Source: Verrucomicrobiales bacterium (GTDB taxonomy: Bacteria; Verrucomicrobiota; Verrucomicrobiia; Limisphaerales; UBA11320). From it: DNA of 64,000 bases. This document shows positions 28,301-37,337 of the stretch, piece after piece. The notes below the pieces were generated by a model, which saw only the letters and a list, made by a program, of their open reading frames with translations, was not told the origin of the DNA and searched no databases. The translations under genes and the position numbers were made by a program. Where the stretch lies: NCBI GenBank assembly GCA_016793885.1, contig JAEUHE010000167.1, positions 33,966-97,965 of the forward strand, in the 5' to 3' direction. The stretch's first letter is position 1. Each line of letters starts with the position of its first letter.

Positions 28301-30119
28301 CAACAAACCGATGGATCCTCACCTGGAGTACACACTCTGGCTCACGATCAACGATCTCGCTGAACCGTTTTTGGCCGCCTTAAAAGCCGGCCAATGGCAG
28401 GTGGCCGGCCGTGAGAAACAGCTCGAGTTCGCCCTCAAATCCATCGAGCCTGCTCAGGCCGGCGCGGTGTTGAGCCAGATTTTGGAACAACAGCCGCTCG
28501 ACCGGGAAGGCTCAGGCAACTGGATCGAAATCCTCGGCCAGGCGGCCCGACCGAATGAGCTGCGTAAACTCTATAACCAAGTGTTGTCGGGGGGATTCAC
28601 CGACGCTGCCGCGACGAGGGCGATCGCTTCATTGGATCAAGCCGCCCGGCTCAGAAACACGCGCCCCTCAGGCGATCTTTCCTCCCTGCCCGACCTTTTT
28701 CATCATGCGCATGAACCCCTTCAAGTGGCTGCGGTTCGCTTGGCCGGCGCTTGGAAGAGTCTAGGCCAGCGCACACGGGAACTTTCCAAGCTCGCAACCG
28801 CGCCCACCAGCAGCCCGGCGCTCCGCAACGCGGTGTTCGAGACGCTTCGCAACATCGGCGGACAGCCCGCAGTGGAGGCGTTGCTCCCGCTGAGCAAGCC
28901 GGAGATCGCTCTGGATGTGCGACGCGCAGCAGTGGTCGCCCTCGCGGCGGTGGATCTCAAGGCCGCTGCCGACCCCGCGGTTCAGACAGCGCTCCAGCTC
29001 ACCGCGGAGCCGGAGTCGCTCGCCTTCTGGCGTGCCTTGCTCAACATCAAAGGCTCCGCTCCGATTCTCACGCGAACCCTGCCCAAGAGCGGCATCCCCG
29101 CCGTAGTCGCGAAGGCCGGCCTGCGGGCCGCCCGCGAAAGCGGACGCAATGAACCGGACCTGATCCTGGCCCTCACCCGCGGTGCAGACTTGGCCGAGGG
29201 GGAAATCGCGCTCTCCGAATCGGAACTGAAGGCGATGGCGGCCGAGGTCCTGAAAAAGGGAGACCCGCGGCGCGGCGAGGAAGTTTATCGACGCCCCATG
29301 CTGGGCTGCGTGAGTTGCCACGCCATTGGTGGCGCCGGCGGCAAGGTCGGGCCCGACATGACCAGCATCGGTGCCAGCGCGCCCGTCGACTATCTCATCG
29401 AGTCCATTTGGTTCCCCAACCGCAAGGTGAAGGAAGGGTTCCACTCCCTCGTCCTCGAGACCAAGGACGGAGAGGAACTCAGCGGTATCCTGGTGCGTGA
29501 GGATGGGGAGCGGCTCGTGATCCGCGACACGACCGGCAACGAGGTGACGGTGGCGAAAAACAATGTAGAAAAGCGCACCACGGGTGGATCCATCATGCCC
29601 GCCGGGCTCATCGATGGCATCCAACCGGAGGAGCGCTTGGATCTCTTCCGCTTCCTGTCTGAGCTCGGCAAACCGGGACCTTACGACGCCTCCAAAGCCA
29701 ACGTAGCTCGGGGATGGAAACTCCGACCGGGCACTCACTCCGACGAGCAGTTTGGTGTGGAGAAGATGGTTTCACTCCCGCTCACTGCCGGAGGGTGGAC
29801 GGCCAGCTGGTCGCACGTGGACGGCAAGCTGACGCGCTCCGAGGTGCAGCAGGCGACTTCCGTGCAGAAGTGGGTCGGTTTGATCGCGGTGTATGGCGGA
29901 ACCAAACTTCAGGTTCCCAAGGCCGGTCCCGTTCGCTTAGAACTCGAGGGCCTTGAAAACGCCAACGTCTGGGTGGCCGGGAAACCAGTTCCCGCCGGGA
30001 AACAAACCACCGTCGATCTCCCCGCCGGAACCCACGTCGTTACTGTGCGACTCGATCCTAAGAAGCTTCCCGAATATCTGCGCATTGGCAGTCCTGATGG
30101 AACGTTTGTGAACCCATGA
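25377..30119 (+). CDS. Secreted SGNH-like / beta-propeller / HEAT / heme-binding fusion protein
   Basis: 1580 residues from MQTITLPGTPLKVLK with a signal sequence (about 12-40); the TTG at 25257 was rejected. An SGNH hydrolase-like domain (about 50-250) has GDRVAFVGDTLIERE, where the usual GDS nucleophile Ser is Thr59, and an intact DNGIH block (D233, H237). A PVC-type membrane-bound dehydrogenase propeller follows (about 460-810: FEVAPGYEVNLYAENP, DTNGDGKAE, DVKMGPDGALYIADW). HEAT-like repeats span about 820-1270. A Planctomycetes/Verrucomicrobia-type heme domain has C1311-VS-C1314-H1315 (GCVSCHAIGG), then a C-terminal beta domain. It is probably a periplasmic c-type cytochrome dehydrogenase; substrate unknown. 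It heads a cluster with DUF1549/1553 and DUF1501 genes. Confidence 0.88.
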   Translation: MQTITLPGTPLKVLKLQRHWLVLLPLVCLYLLNSGLKAQNAIAPLELKDGDRVAFVGDTLIEREGTVGLLEHRLTTAFPNRNVLFRNLGWSADLPSGRSRASFDWHRGEEHWFTNLLGQIAAVKPTVVFLGYGMAASFDGPSGIDAFSKNMRRLVQSIQKQAQPAQVRFAIASPIRHEDLGSPLPDPNQHNQSLTLYRDALRSLANEVGATFVDWFADTAPTSGPKESPALTDNGIHLNEQGYRRLAESLGRHFPCPPPAWQLSLSRDGKTSADHRGVAINDFQRSRGSLRFQVTPNQVLMPGAAGSDLPAQPSASHALVQVKGLRSGNYVLKIDGREVLAGSHAAWEKGLALDRGPLLEAAHELHQTILKKNELFFHRWRPQNSTYLFLFRKGEQGRNAGEIPQFDPLIAEQEARIAKLRQPGTHLFELLPVAKDHVVGKPAAPAPTKTGHPETFSQPTPTFEVAPGYEVNLYAENPKLFKPIHMNFDSRGRLWVASSSVYPQIKPGQTADDAIIVLEDTNGDGKAETSSVFADGLLIPTGVEPGDGGVYVGQSTELLHFKDTNGDGKADVRRTILSGFGTEDTHHIIHTLHWGMDGQMYMNQSIYIHTHTETPNGVVRLNSGGILNLRPSTLELGIHMKGLVNTWGHQFDMFGQSFATDGAGGEGINYIVPQAMYVTYAGARRILGSVSPGTYPKFCGLEVLYSPLFPEDWQGSMITCDFRAHRVVRFSMREQGSAYVTQEMPEILRSQDAHFRPIDVKMGPDGALYIADWSNPIIQHGEVDFRDPRRDKEHGRIWRVTPKGKTPMPIQDLTRVSTEQLLGNLLSPSGYHREKSRRVLTERGVAVQGALNAWTSRQTDERALLESLWLHQALDVVNAPLLQRLLSATDGRVRAAAVRVLSFWRHRINSETLVAENRRQRFATPGELTPAQAEPVLKALAARVQDEHPRVRLEALRALAKFPTAQAAELALSVLNKPMDPHLEYTLWLTINDLAEPFLAALKAGQWQVAGREKQLEFALKSIEPAQAGAVLSQILEQQPLDREGSGNWIEILGQAARPNELRKLYNQVLSGGFTDAAATRAIASLDQAARLRNTRPSGDLSSLPDLFHHAHEPLQVAAVRLAGAWKSLGQRTRELSKLATAPTSSPALRNAVFETLRNIGGQPAVEALLPLSKPEIALDVRRAAVVALAAVDLKAAADPAVQTALQLTAEPESLAFWRALLNIKGSAPILTRTLPKSGIPAVVAKAGLRAARESGRNEPDLILALTRGADLAEGEIALSESELKAMAAEVLKKGDPRRGEEVYRRPMLGCVSCHAIGGAGGKVGPDMTSIGASAPVDYLIESIWFPNRKVKEGFHSLVLETKDGEELSGILVREDGERLVIRDTTGNEVTVAKNNVEKRTTGGSIMPAGLIDGIQPEERLDLFRFLSELGKPGPYDASKANVARGWKLRPGTHSDEQFGVEKMVSLPLTAGGWTASWSHVDGKLTRSEVQQATSVQKWVGLIAVYGGTKLQVPKAGPVRLELEGLENANVWVAGKPVPAGKQTTVDLPAGTHVVTVRLDPKKLPEYLRIGSPDGTFVNP

Positions 30120-30182
30120 TGCCACCTCAGTGGCGAACCACCGCTCCGGGGCTCGGGGGCGATTCAACGTGAATGAACAGGC

Positions 30183-32996
30183 ATGAAGGAGAAAGCGCCC
30201 AGCGCTAGCGGCAGCCACCAGCAATCAACAACATGGGTGATGCTGGTGGCATGGGTGGCGCTAGGCATGAGCTGCGGAGGGGCCTCCACGCTCTCAGCCG
30301 CGCCGGCAGCCGGAGGTCCAACCGCGGTGCATTGGGCCTATCAGCCGCTCTCCGCCTCTTCACCTTCCCCTCCTCTGTCTTCGCCCCGAGCCTCGAAACG
30401 CAATAGCATCGTCGATCTGTTCGTGCGCCAGCGACTCGAGCGACACGGCATCACCGCGTCGACGGAAGCGCCTCCGCACACCTTGATTCGGCGGCTGTTT
30501 GCCGACCTGCTGGGATTGCCTCCCACTCGGGAGCAGGTTCGCGCTTTCGCAAGCGACTACGCCGCGCAGCCAGAGGCGGCCTGGAGCCGCCTAGTCGAGC
30601 ACTGCCTGGCATCACCCCATTTCGGGGAGCGCTGGGGACGGCACTGGCTCGACCAGGCGCGGTACGCCGACAGTGACGGGTATGAAAAGGACAGCCCGCG
30701 CCCCGACGCCTGGAGATATCGCGAGTGGGTGATCGACTCCATCAACCGCGACCAGCCCTTCGATCAGTTTACCCTCGAGCAACTCGCGGGCGACCTACTA
30801 CCGAATGCCACGCCGGACCAAAGGCTGGCCACCGCCTTCCATCGCCAAACGTTGACGAATCGGGAAGGCGGGGTGGAGCAGGAACAGTATCGGGTGGAGG
30901 CCGTGTTCGACCGCGTTGAGACGACGGCCACCGTCTGGCTTGGAATGACCCTGGGTTGCGCCCGCTGCCACGATCACAAGTATGAACGTCTGTCCCAAAA
31001 GGAGTACTTCCAGCTCTACGCGTTCTTCGACAACGCCGACGAGGCCAACGCCCGGGTTGGCCAATCCAGAAAGGCGTTGGAAGCTTACAACGCCGCCCAC
31101 CCGAATACAGCGCAGGACATCCTGACGGCAGAGAGGCGGCTTGAGCAGGAACGTGCCGCCCTCGCCAAAGGCTTCGCCGCCTGGGAAGCGAATACTCTGG
31201 CGACACTCAGGGCGCTGGAAGGCGTAGAAGCCAAACCCACGGTCTTGACTCAGATGCAGCTGTCGAGCCCGGCGGGAGTAAGCTTTGACTCGGCGGCCGA
31301 TGGCAGTTGGTCGGTGGCCGCCACGAATTCCAGCCCTGTGTCCTGGTCGGCCAGCGGAACCATTCCGCGAGGCCTAGCCTATGGCGTCCGTGTTGAAGTG
31401 TTCCCGGAGCCGAACCGCGGAACTCCGATCCCGGACGACACCAAGGCCGGGTCTCAGCGCCTGTTGTTTACCGATCTGCAACTGGAAGTTGGCGGCAAGT
31501 CCCAGCAGCTTCACAGCCCCAAGGCCGATTTCGAGGCCAAGGAGGGGGTTGTGGCAAACCTGCTCGATGGAAAGGATGAGACCGGCTGGTCGGTGGCACC
31601 TCGTTTCGATGAACCGCACCACGCGACCTTCTACCTGCCCCGACCGATCGTGAGCGACGGAAACGTATCCATCCGGTTTACTCTCAAAAAAGGATCCCGC
31701 CAATCACCGGGTTGGCTCGGTCGGTTTCGACTCAACATTGTCACCAATCAGACGGAGGACAGTGTGGCGCCTCCAGATGTACGCCGATTGGCCCGCATCG
31801 GCATCGAAAAATGGACGGAGCCTGACCGCGAACGGCTCTTCGACTGGCTGATCGATGAGAACCCCACCGCTCGAGCCGCACGGGACGCGCTTCAGCACAT
31901 CGAACGTGGCGCGCAGGCACCGCTCATGTCGGCCAGGGTTTTGGCGGAGCGCCCCGAGCCCCGTGACACGCGTCTGCTCCATCGTGGGGAATACCTCCAT
32001 CCCCGGGATCCAGTGCAGCCCGATGTCCCTAAGATTCTACCTCCCTTACCGACCAACCCAAACCGCCGGCCCAACCGGCTGGACTTGGCTCGGTGGATCG
32101 TCAGCCCTACCAACCCGTTGACCGCCCGGGTCGCGGCCAACCAAATCTGGCTTCACCTCCTGGGAGACGGCCTGGTTCGAACTCCCGCCGACTTCGGAAC
32201 CCGTGGCGAGCCCCCCTCGCATCCCGAACTGCTCGACGAACTGGCCGGCGAACTCATTCGCTCCGGCTGGAGCCGCAAGCATCTGATCCGCCAGATTGTT
32301 CACAGTCAGACGTACCGACAAAGTTCCCACCACCGTCCCGATCTCGAAGAACCTGACCCGCTTAATCGGCTGTTCGCGCGCCAAAACCGAGTGCGGGTCG
32401 AGGGCGAAATCGTGCGGGATTACCAACTCGCCATCAGCGGCCTCCTGCATCGAGGCATCGGCGGCCCCAGCGTCTACCCCGCCCTGCCCCCCGACGTCGC
32501 GGAAATCAGTTATGCCAACAACTTCAAGTGGCCCGAAAGCAAAGGCGCTGATCGATATCGTCGGGGCATGTACACGTTCTTCAAACGGACCGCGCCGCAC
32601 CCGGATCTCGTGATGTTTGATTGCCCCGATGCCAACCTCACCCAGGTTCGTCGGAATATCTCCAACACTCCCTTGCAGGCGCTGACGCTGTTGAACGGAC
32701 AGACCTTCACCGAAGCGGCGCTGCAGTTCGCGCGCAGGCTGATGGCTGCTCCGGGACTCAGCGACGCGGAGCGATTGACCGAGGCGTTCGAAACCTGCGT
32801 TGCCCGCGGGCCTGCGGAGCACGAGACCGCCGCCTTGCTGAAACTGCTCGCGGATTCCCGATCCTACTATCAAGCCCATCCCCAGGATGCTGCGTTGCTG
32901 ACATCCGACCCGAACGAGCGGTCTCAGGAGATGGCTTCCTGGATGGCCACCGTCCGCGTCCTGTTGAACACCGACGAACTGCTCACTCGCGACTAG
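30183..32996 (+). CDS. DUF1549-DUF1553 protein (PVC-type secreted protein)
   Basis: 937 residues with a signal sequence (about 18-42). The N-terminal DUF1549 region (about 70-290) contains FGERWGRHWLDQARYADSDGY and a C259-AR-C262-H263 motif (LGCARCHDHKYE). A ~200-residue beta-rich insert (about 340-530) lies between it and the C-terminal DUF1553 (from about 610: RLDLARWIVSPTNPLTARV, then RRNISNTPLQALTLLNGQTF). Such proteins are confined largely to Planctomycetes and Verrucomicrobia, where they pair with DUF1501 proteins and are suspected of roles in polysaccharide or sulfated-glycan breakdown. The CxxCH could bind c-type heme or a metal; sequence alone does not decide. Two HEAT/heme-cluster neighbours flank it on the same strand. 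Confidence 0.88.
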   Translation: MKEKAPSASGSHQQSTTWVMLVAWVALGMSCGGASTLSAAPAAGGPTAVHWAYQPLSASSPSPPLSSPRASKRNSIVDLFVRQRLERHGITASTEAPPHTLIRRLFADLLGLPPTREQVRAFASDYAAQPEAAWSRLVEHCLASPHFGERWGRHWLDQARYADSDGYEKDSPRPDAWRYREWVIDSINRDQPFDQFTLEQLAGDLLPNATPDQRLATAFHRQTLTNREGGVEQEQYRVEAVFDRVETTATVWLGMTLGCARCHDHKYERLSQKEYFQLYAFFDNADEANARVGQSRKALEAYNAAHPNTAQDILTAERRLEQERAALAKGFAAWEANTLATLRALEGVEAKPTVLTQMQLSSPAGVSFDSAADGSWSVAATNSSPVSWSASGTIPRGLAYGVRVEVFPEPNRGTPIPDDTKAGSQRLLFTDLQLEVGGKSQQLHSPKADFEAKEGVVANLLDGKDETGWSVAPRFDEPHHATFYLPRPIVSDGNVSIRFTLKKGSRQSPGWLGRFRLNIVTNQTEDSVAPPDVRRLARIGIEKWTEPDRERLFDWLIDENPTARAARDALQHIERGAQAPLMSARVLAERPEPRDTRLLHRGEYLHPRDPVQPDVPKILPPLPTNPNRRPNRLDLARWIVSPTNPLTARVAANQIWLHLLGDGLVRTPADFGTRGEPPSHPELLDELAGELIRSGWSRKHLIRQIVHSQTYRQSSHHRPDLEEPDPLNRLFARQNRVRVEGEIVRDYQLAISGLLHRGIGGPSVYPALPPDVAEISYANNFKWPESKGADRYRRGMYTFFKRTAPHPDLVMFDCPDANLTQVRRNISNTPLQALTLLNGQTFTEAALQFARRLMAAPGLSDAERLTEAFETCVARGPAEHETAALLKLLADSRSYYQAHPQDAALLTSDPNERSQEMASWMATVRVLLNTDELLTRD

Positions 32997-33000
32997 GAGG
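32995..33000 (+). promoter_or_regulatory. Strong Shine-Dalgarno for the DUF1501 gene
   Basis: AGGAGG overlaps the stop codon of the DUF1553 gene (TAG at 32994-32996) and is 8 nt from the ATG at 33009. It fixes the start of the DUF1501 protein and indicates translational linkage of the two genes. Confidence 0.8.
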
Positions 33001-33008
33001 AACTGGCC

Positions 33009-34493
33009 ATGCATCCTACCGACGAAACCATCCTCCAGACCCGCCGGGACTTCTTCACCACCACCGCCAGCGGCCTCGGCTTCTTGGCGCTCAACAGCCT
33101 CCTGGCCGCGGCGCAAAGTCCCTCCCGCTCTCCGGGGTTCCAGGCCGACCCAATGTCGGCCAAGCCGCCACATTTCGCACCTCGAGCTAAAAGCTGCATC
33201 TTCATCTTCATGGAGGGGGCTCCCTCCCAATTGGATCTCTTCGATCCGAAGCCAAAGCTCAATGAACTGCACGGCCAGAGCCTGCCGGAATCTCTTGTCC
33301 AGAACGCGCGTTTCGCCTTCATTCGCAAGGACACCGCGCGGCTGATGGGTTCGAAACGAGTGTTCGCCCGGCATGGACAATCGGGAATGGAGTTCAGCGA
33401 CCTGCTGCCCCACCTATCCCAGTGTGCGGATGATCTGCTCATGGTCCGTTCGATGCACACGGATCAGTTCAACCATCATCCCGCTCAACTCTTGCTGCAC
33501 AGCGGACGGGCGCAGTTCGGCCTTCCCACCGCCGGAGCGTGGCTCACCTATGGGCTTGGCTCGGAGTCGCGCAATCTGCCCGGTTACGTGGTGCTTTCCG
33601 CGGGACGCGGAACCAGCGGCGGCGCGTCTCTCTGGCAGAGCGGCTTTCTGCCCTCGGTATTCGCGGGAGTGCCGTTCCGAACCCAAGGCGAGCCAGTGCT
33701 GAACCTGCGTAATCCTCCCGGTCTCCCGGTGGAACTCCAACGAAACGGTTTAGATGCCCTGGCACAGCTCAATGACGCTCGCTGGCGCGAAGCTCGAGAT
33801 CCCGAGATCGCCTCTCGCATCGCGGCCTACGAGCTGGCATTTCGCATGCAATCTGCCGCCCCCGAACTTATCGACTTGTCGGGGGAGGATGCGCGTACAT
33901 TGGCCATGTATGGCGTCGACCGAGAGGATCCCAAGATCAAGGCGGACCGCGGGGGAGGCGCCGGCCAGTATCGACGCTATGCCGCGAATTGCCTGCTGGC
34001 GCGTCGTCTGGTGGAACGAGGCGTTCGGTTCGTCAACGTGATCCACGCGTCCTGGGATCACCATTCCAACCTCGAAAACGAGCTGACCTTCAACGCCGGC
34101 ATGTCCGACCAACCCGTCGCGGCGTTGATCCAAGACTTAAAGCAGCGCGGACTTCTTGATGAAACGCTGGTGGTCTGGTGTGGCGAGTTTGGACGCACGC
34201 CACTAGGCGAGAACCGTGCGGGCAATACCAGCAGTGTCACCGGCCGCGATCACCATCCCAACGCGTTCACCATTCTTTTAGCCGGGGGTGGCATTCGTGG
34301 CGGCCAAATCGTGGGAGAAACCGATGAGATCGGATGGAACATCGTCCGCGATCCGATTCACATCAACGACCTTCACGCGACCATGCTGCATCTTTTCGGC
34401 TTGGATCACTTGCGTCTCACTCATCGCTTCCAAGGCCGCGACTTCCGGCTGACAGATGTGGCCGGAGAAGTCCAACACCGATGGATCGGGTAG
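33009..34493 (+). CDS. DUF1501 (sulfatase-like) protein with Tat signal
   Basis: 494 residues. A twin-arginine signal is visible at the N-terminus (TRRDFFTTTASGLGFLAL, Arg12-Arg13), so the folded protein is probably exported by Tat. The DUF1501 domain, an alkaline phosphatase/sulfatase-superfamily relative, follows: IFIFMEGAPSQLDLFDPKP, the metal-site-like NVIHASWDHHSNLE and VVWCGEFGRTP, and RDHHPNAF. The catalytic activity of the family is not established. It lies 12 bp after the DUF1549/DUF1553 gene, the usual PVC pairing, and closes the cluster that begins at 25377. Confidence 0.92.
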   Translation: MHPTDETILQTRRDFFTTTASGLGFLALNSLLAAAQSPSRSPGFQADPMSAKPPHFAPRAKSCIFIFMEGAPSQLDLFDPKPKLNELHGQSLPESLVQNARFAFIRKDTARLMGSKRVFARHGQSGMEFSDLLPHLSQCADDLLMVRSMHTDQFNHHPAQLLLHSGRAQFGLPTAGAWLTYGLGSESRNLPGYVVLSAGRGTSGGASLWQSGFLPSVFAGVPFRTQGEPVLNLRNPPGLPVELQRNGLDALAQLNDARWREARDPEIASRIAAYELAFRMQSAAPELIDLSGEDARTLAMYGVDREDPKIKADRGGGAGQYRRYAANCLLARRLVERGVRFVNVIHASWDHHSNLENELTFNAGMSDQPVAALIQDLKQRGLLDETLVVWCGEFGRTPLGENRAGNTSSVTGRDHHPNAFTILLAGGGIRGGQIVGETDEIGWNIVRDPIHINDLHATMLHLFGLDHLRLTHRFQGRDFRLTDVAGEVQHRWIG

Positions 34494-34837
34494 GTGGCGT
34501 CCCGCCCATCGCACGCCTCGAAACGGGTGTGATTGAATGTCGGCGAACAACCTAAGGACGGCGTGAATAAGGTCGGGCGGAACTCCGTTGAGCCCAGAAG
34601 AGCTCCAGGTCACGGAGCACCGGGAAGACTACCCCCGATGAGGGCCTCACCGCAGGTCATCGACTAGTGCGTCTCGCCGCACCTCCCCCACCCCTCCAAA
34701 CCCCAGCCGCGACAAAAGACTTGCCCCCGGGGACTGCTCCGTCTGTGATTTGGTCCTTCCTTGGTCGGCTCTGGGGTTGACTCAGTCAGGCGAATCGCAG
34801 CGATCGAGGCCACGAAGAAACAAACGAACGGACGCCC
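34494..34837. other. 344-bp intergenic region, no gene seen
   Basis: No convincing reading frame or RNA was found. The only symmetric element noticed is TGACT-C-AGTCA at 34778-34788, 50 bp upstream of the porin-like gene; it could be part of that operon's promoter. I did not find a recognisable Zur- or Fur-type box. Confidence 0.4.
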
Positions 34838-36358
34838 ATGAATAAGCACCTCAGTTGGGTTCTATTGCTGTCCCTCAGCGGATCTGCACCCATCGCTTCA
34901 GCTCAGAGCCAGGATGAATTACAGCGGCTGCGCCAGCAGCTCGAAAAGATGCAATCCGAATTCGAGCGGCAACAACAGCTTCAACGAGAGCAGATCGACG
35001 CTTTGAAACGCCAGATCGAGGCGTTAGGTTCGAAGCCCGCTTTGCCGGCCTCCGTCTCTCCCCCCGCCAACTCCACGTCCCAACCAAAGCCCGCAACTCC
35101 TGCTTCCGAGGCCCCCGCCCCTCAGTCTGCACCTTGGAAGCCGTCAGACCCGATTCGACTTCAAAAAGGAAATGCCTACCTGGATCTGGGACTGGTGGGA
35201 ACCATGGCGGTCGGCGGATCAACGGCCGACGATATCGAAGGTGGCTTGCAATTGGGTGCCCACGACCCGCGCGTCCGCGGGTTTACTCTCCAAGGCCTGG
35301 AGGCCTCCTTCACCGGCGCGGTGGATCCCTACTTTCGAGCGGCCAGCGGCATCTTGTTTCAGATCGACTCGGAGGGTGAGTCTTCCCTGGAAGTCGAGGA
35401 AGCCTACCTGGAGACGCTCTCCTTGCCCGCCAACCTAACCTTGCGCGCCGGACAGTTCTTCAGCGAGTTCGGCCGACACAACTCCACGCACCCCCACACC
35501 TGGACCTCCGTCGACAGCCCCCTCGTGAGCGGCCGATTTTTGGGAGGGGACGGGTTGCGCAACCTGGGTGCCAAGCTGTCTTGGCTAGCCCCCACCCCCT
35601 TCTTCACCGAGCTCAGCCTCGGAGTCCAGAACAGCCACGGCGAAACCGCGGCCAGCTTTCGCAACAGCTTCGAAGGAGAGGCTTACTTCCATCGGCTCCA
35701 CGACCCCGGCAGCTTGTCTACGATCGGGGATCTGCTCTTCACCCCACGGCTGGCCAGTTCCTTCAACCTCACCGATCAGCAAACACTGCTCGTGGGACTC
35801 TCCGGGGCTTTTGGTCCCAACGCGTCCGGGAGAGACACCGACACTCAAATCTATGGCGCCGATATGTATTGGAAGTGGAAGCCGGCGGATGCCAACGGCG
35901 GATTTCCCTTTGTCAGCTGGCAATCGGAAATCATGCTGCGCCGCTACCAGGCGGGCGCTTTCGACTGGGACCTCGATGGTGATAGCGCCCTGAACCCGGA
36001 TGGAAGTGAGCTGGATGGCAATTCCGACGGGACACCGGATCTGCTGTCGCGGGAGACGCTCACGGATTACGGATTCTATACCCAGATCGCCTATGGTTTT
36101 CGCCGAGGTTGGGTAGCTGCTCTCCGGGGAGACTATGTCGACCGAAAGCATCTCGCACTCTACGAGTCGCTCTATGGCAGCGATCAGGAACGGGAAGGCC
36201 GATGGCGGATCGCCCCCAACCTGACTTGGTATCCCAGCGAATACTCCAAAATACGGCTGCAATACAATTACGACCAACGCCGAGATATCGGTACAGACCA
36301 TTCGGTATGGATGCAGTTCGAGTTCTCCTTGGGGGCCCATCCCGCCCACAAGTTTTAG
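34838..36358 (+). CDS. Porin-like outer-membrane protein, probably metal-related
   Basis: 506 residues. A signal peptide ending ASAQS (about residue 22) is followed by a coiled coil (about 25-65, LQRLRQQLEKMQSEFERQQQ) and a Pro/Ala-rich spacer, then a long beta-barrel region with alternating hydrophobic strands (SFNLTDQQTLLVGLSGAFG, KIRLQYNYDQRRD). It ends in Phe, as outer-membrane barrels often do. The coiled coil followed by a barrel recalls trimeric porins of the OprP/phosphate-selective type. It begins 40 bp before a ZnuA-like gene, so a role in outer-membrane passage of zinc or another divalent metal is inferred from context. Confidence 0.75.
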   Translation: MNKHLSWVLLLSLSGSAPIASAQSQDELQRLRQQLEKMQSEFERQQQLQREQIDALKRQIEALGSKPALPASVSPPANSTSQPKPATPASEAPAPQSAPWKPSDPIRLQKGNAYLDLGLVGTMAVGGSTADDIEGGLQLGAHDPRVRGFTLQGLEASFTGAVDPYFRAASGILFQIDSEGESSLEVEEAYLETLSLPANLTLRAGQFFSEFGRHNSTHPHTWTSVDSPLVSGRFLGGDGLRNLGAKLSWLAPTPFFTELSLGVQNSHGETAASFRNSFEGEAYFHRLHDPGSLSTIGDLLFTPRLASSFNLTDQQTLLVGLSGAFGPNASGRDTDTQIYGADMYWKWKPADANGGFPFVSWQSEIMLRRYQAGAFDWDLDGDSALNPDGSELDGNSDGTPDLLSRETLTDYGFYTQIAYGFRRGWVAALRGDYVDRKHLALYESLYGSDQEREGRWRIAPNLTWYPSEYSKIRLQYNYDQRRDIGTDHSVWMQFEFSLGAHPAHKF

Positions 36359-36397
36359 GTCGCATCCGTCGTCTCGATGCTGCTTTGATCTCTGGAG

Positions 36398-37327
36398 ATG
36401 AATCGATCGCACCACCTACGCGTGTGCCTGCTCCTGGTCTGTTTCGGCCACCTGACTGTGGCCATCGCTGCTTCACGGCTTAACGTGATCGCCACCACGC
36501 CGGACATCGCCGCGATCACCCGCGTCGTAGGGGGAGATCAGGTTGACGTGACGGCGTTGGCTCGGCCGACCGAGGATGTGCACTTCGTCGATCCCAAACC
36601 CAGCTTCATCGTCAAACTGAACCGAGCCGATGTGTTGATCGAGGGCGGAGCCGAGCTGGAATCGGCTTGGTTGGGATCGTTGCTCGAGGGCGCTCGCAAT
36701 CCCAAGCTCGCCCTGGGAGCCCCTGGCCGCATCCGCTGTAACGTCGGCATCGCGATGAGGGAGGTCCCGTTGCAAGCCGATCGCTCGCAAGGAGACATCC
36801 ACGCTGCGGGCAATCCCCACTTCCTGATCGCCCCAACTAATGCCCGACAGGTGGCGCACAACATCGGTCAGGGATTGGCTCAGCTGCTGCCGGACCAGCG
36901 GACCGCTATCGAGCAACGGGTCGGCCAGTTCCAGGCCCAGCTCGATGCAAAGCTCAAAGAGTGGAAAGCCACCCTCGCTCCCTTCGCAGGACAGCCAGTG
37001 GTGGCGTATCACAACTCGTGGCCATACTTCGGGGCGGAGTTCGGACTCCAGTTTGATCTCTTCCTGGAACCCAAGCCCGGCATCCCTCCCTCCTCAGCTC
37101 ACCTCGCCGGCCTGATTACCGCCATGCGGGAGCGAAAGGTTCAGGTGATCTTCCAGGACCCTTACGTAAGCCGCAAAGCCGCCGAGACCGTCGCCCAGAA
37201 CACCGGCGCCAAGATTGTCCCAGTCTCTCAGTTTCCCGGCGGAGTCAAGGGAACCGAGGGCGGCTACATCGAGCTGCTGGATTACCTGGTCTCCGCGCTG
37301 GCCAAGGCATTTTCCACTCAGCCCTAA
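36398..37327 (+). CDS. znuA: Metal-binding periplasmic protein of a zinc/manganese ABC importer (ZnuA-like)
   Basis: 309 residues with a signal peptide (about 1-25, ending VAIAAS). It belongs to the cluster A-I solute-binding family: IATTPDIAAI at the start, candidate metal ligands His62 (EDVHFVDP), His141 (AAGNPHFL), His205 (VAYHNSWPYF) and Asp254 (IFQDPYVSRKAAE). There is no His-rich loop of the kind found in many high-affinity zinc ZnuA proteins, so zinc versus manganese is undecided. It should deliver metal to the permease encoded 10 bp downstream. No cognate ATPase gene is adjacent. Confidence 0.88.
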   Translation: MNRSHHLRVCLLLVCFGHLTVAIAASRLNVIATTPDIAAITRVVGGDQVDVTALARPTEDVHFVDPKPSFIVKLNRADVLIEGGAELESAWLGSLLEGARNPKLALGAPGRIRCNVGIAMREVPLQADRSQGDIHAAGNPHFLIAPTNARQVAHNIGQGLAQLLPDQRTAIEQRVGQFQAQLDAKLKEWKATLAPFAGQPVVAYHNSWPYFGAEFGLQFDLFLEPKPGIPPSSAHLAGLITAMRERKVQVIFQDPYVSRKAAETVAQNTGAKIVPVSQFPGGVKGTEGGYIELLDYLVSALAKAFSTQP

Positions 37328-37337
37328 CCCGCCTGCC

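Noticed and set aside
32046..33413. 455-codon minus-strand frame spanning the DUF1553/DUF1501 junction
   Set aside because: It runs antisense to two recognised families, has no domain, and crosses a junction with an excellent ribosome binding site on the other strand.
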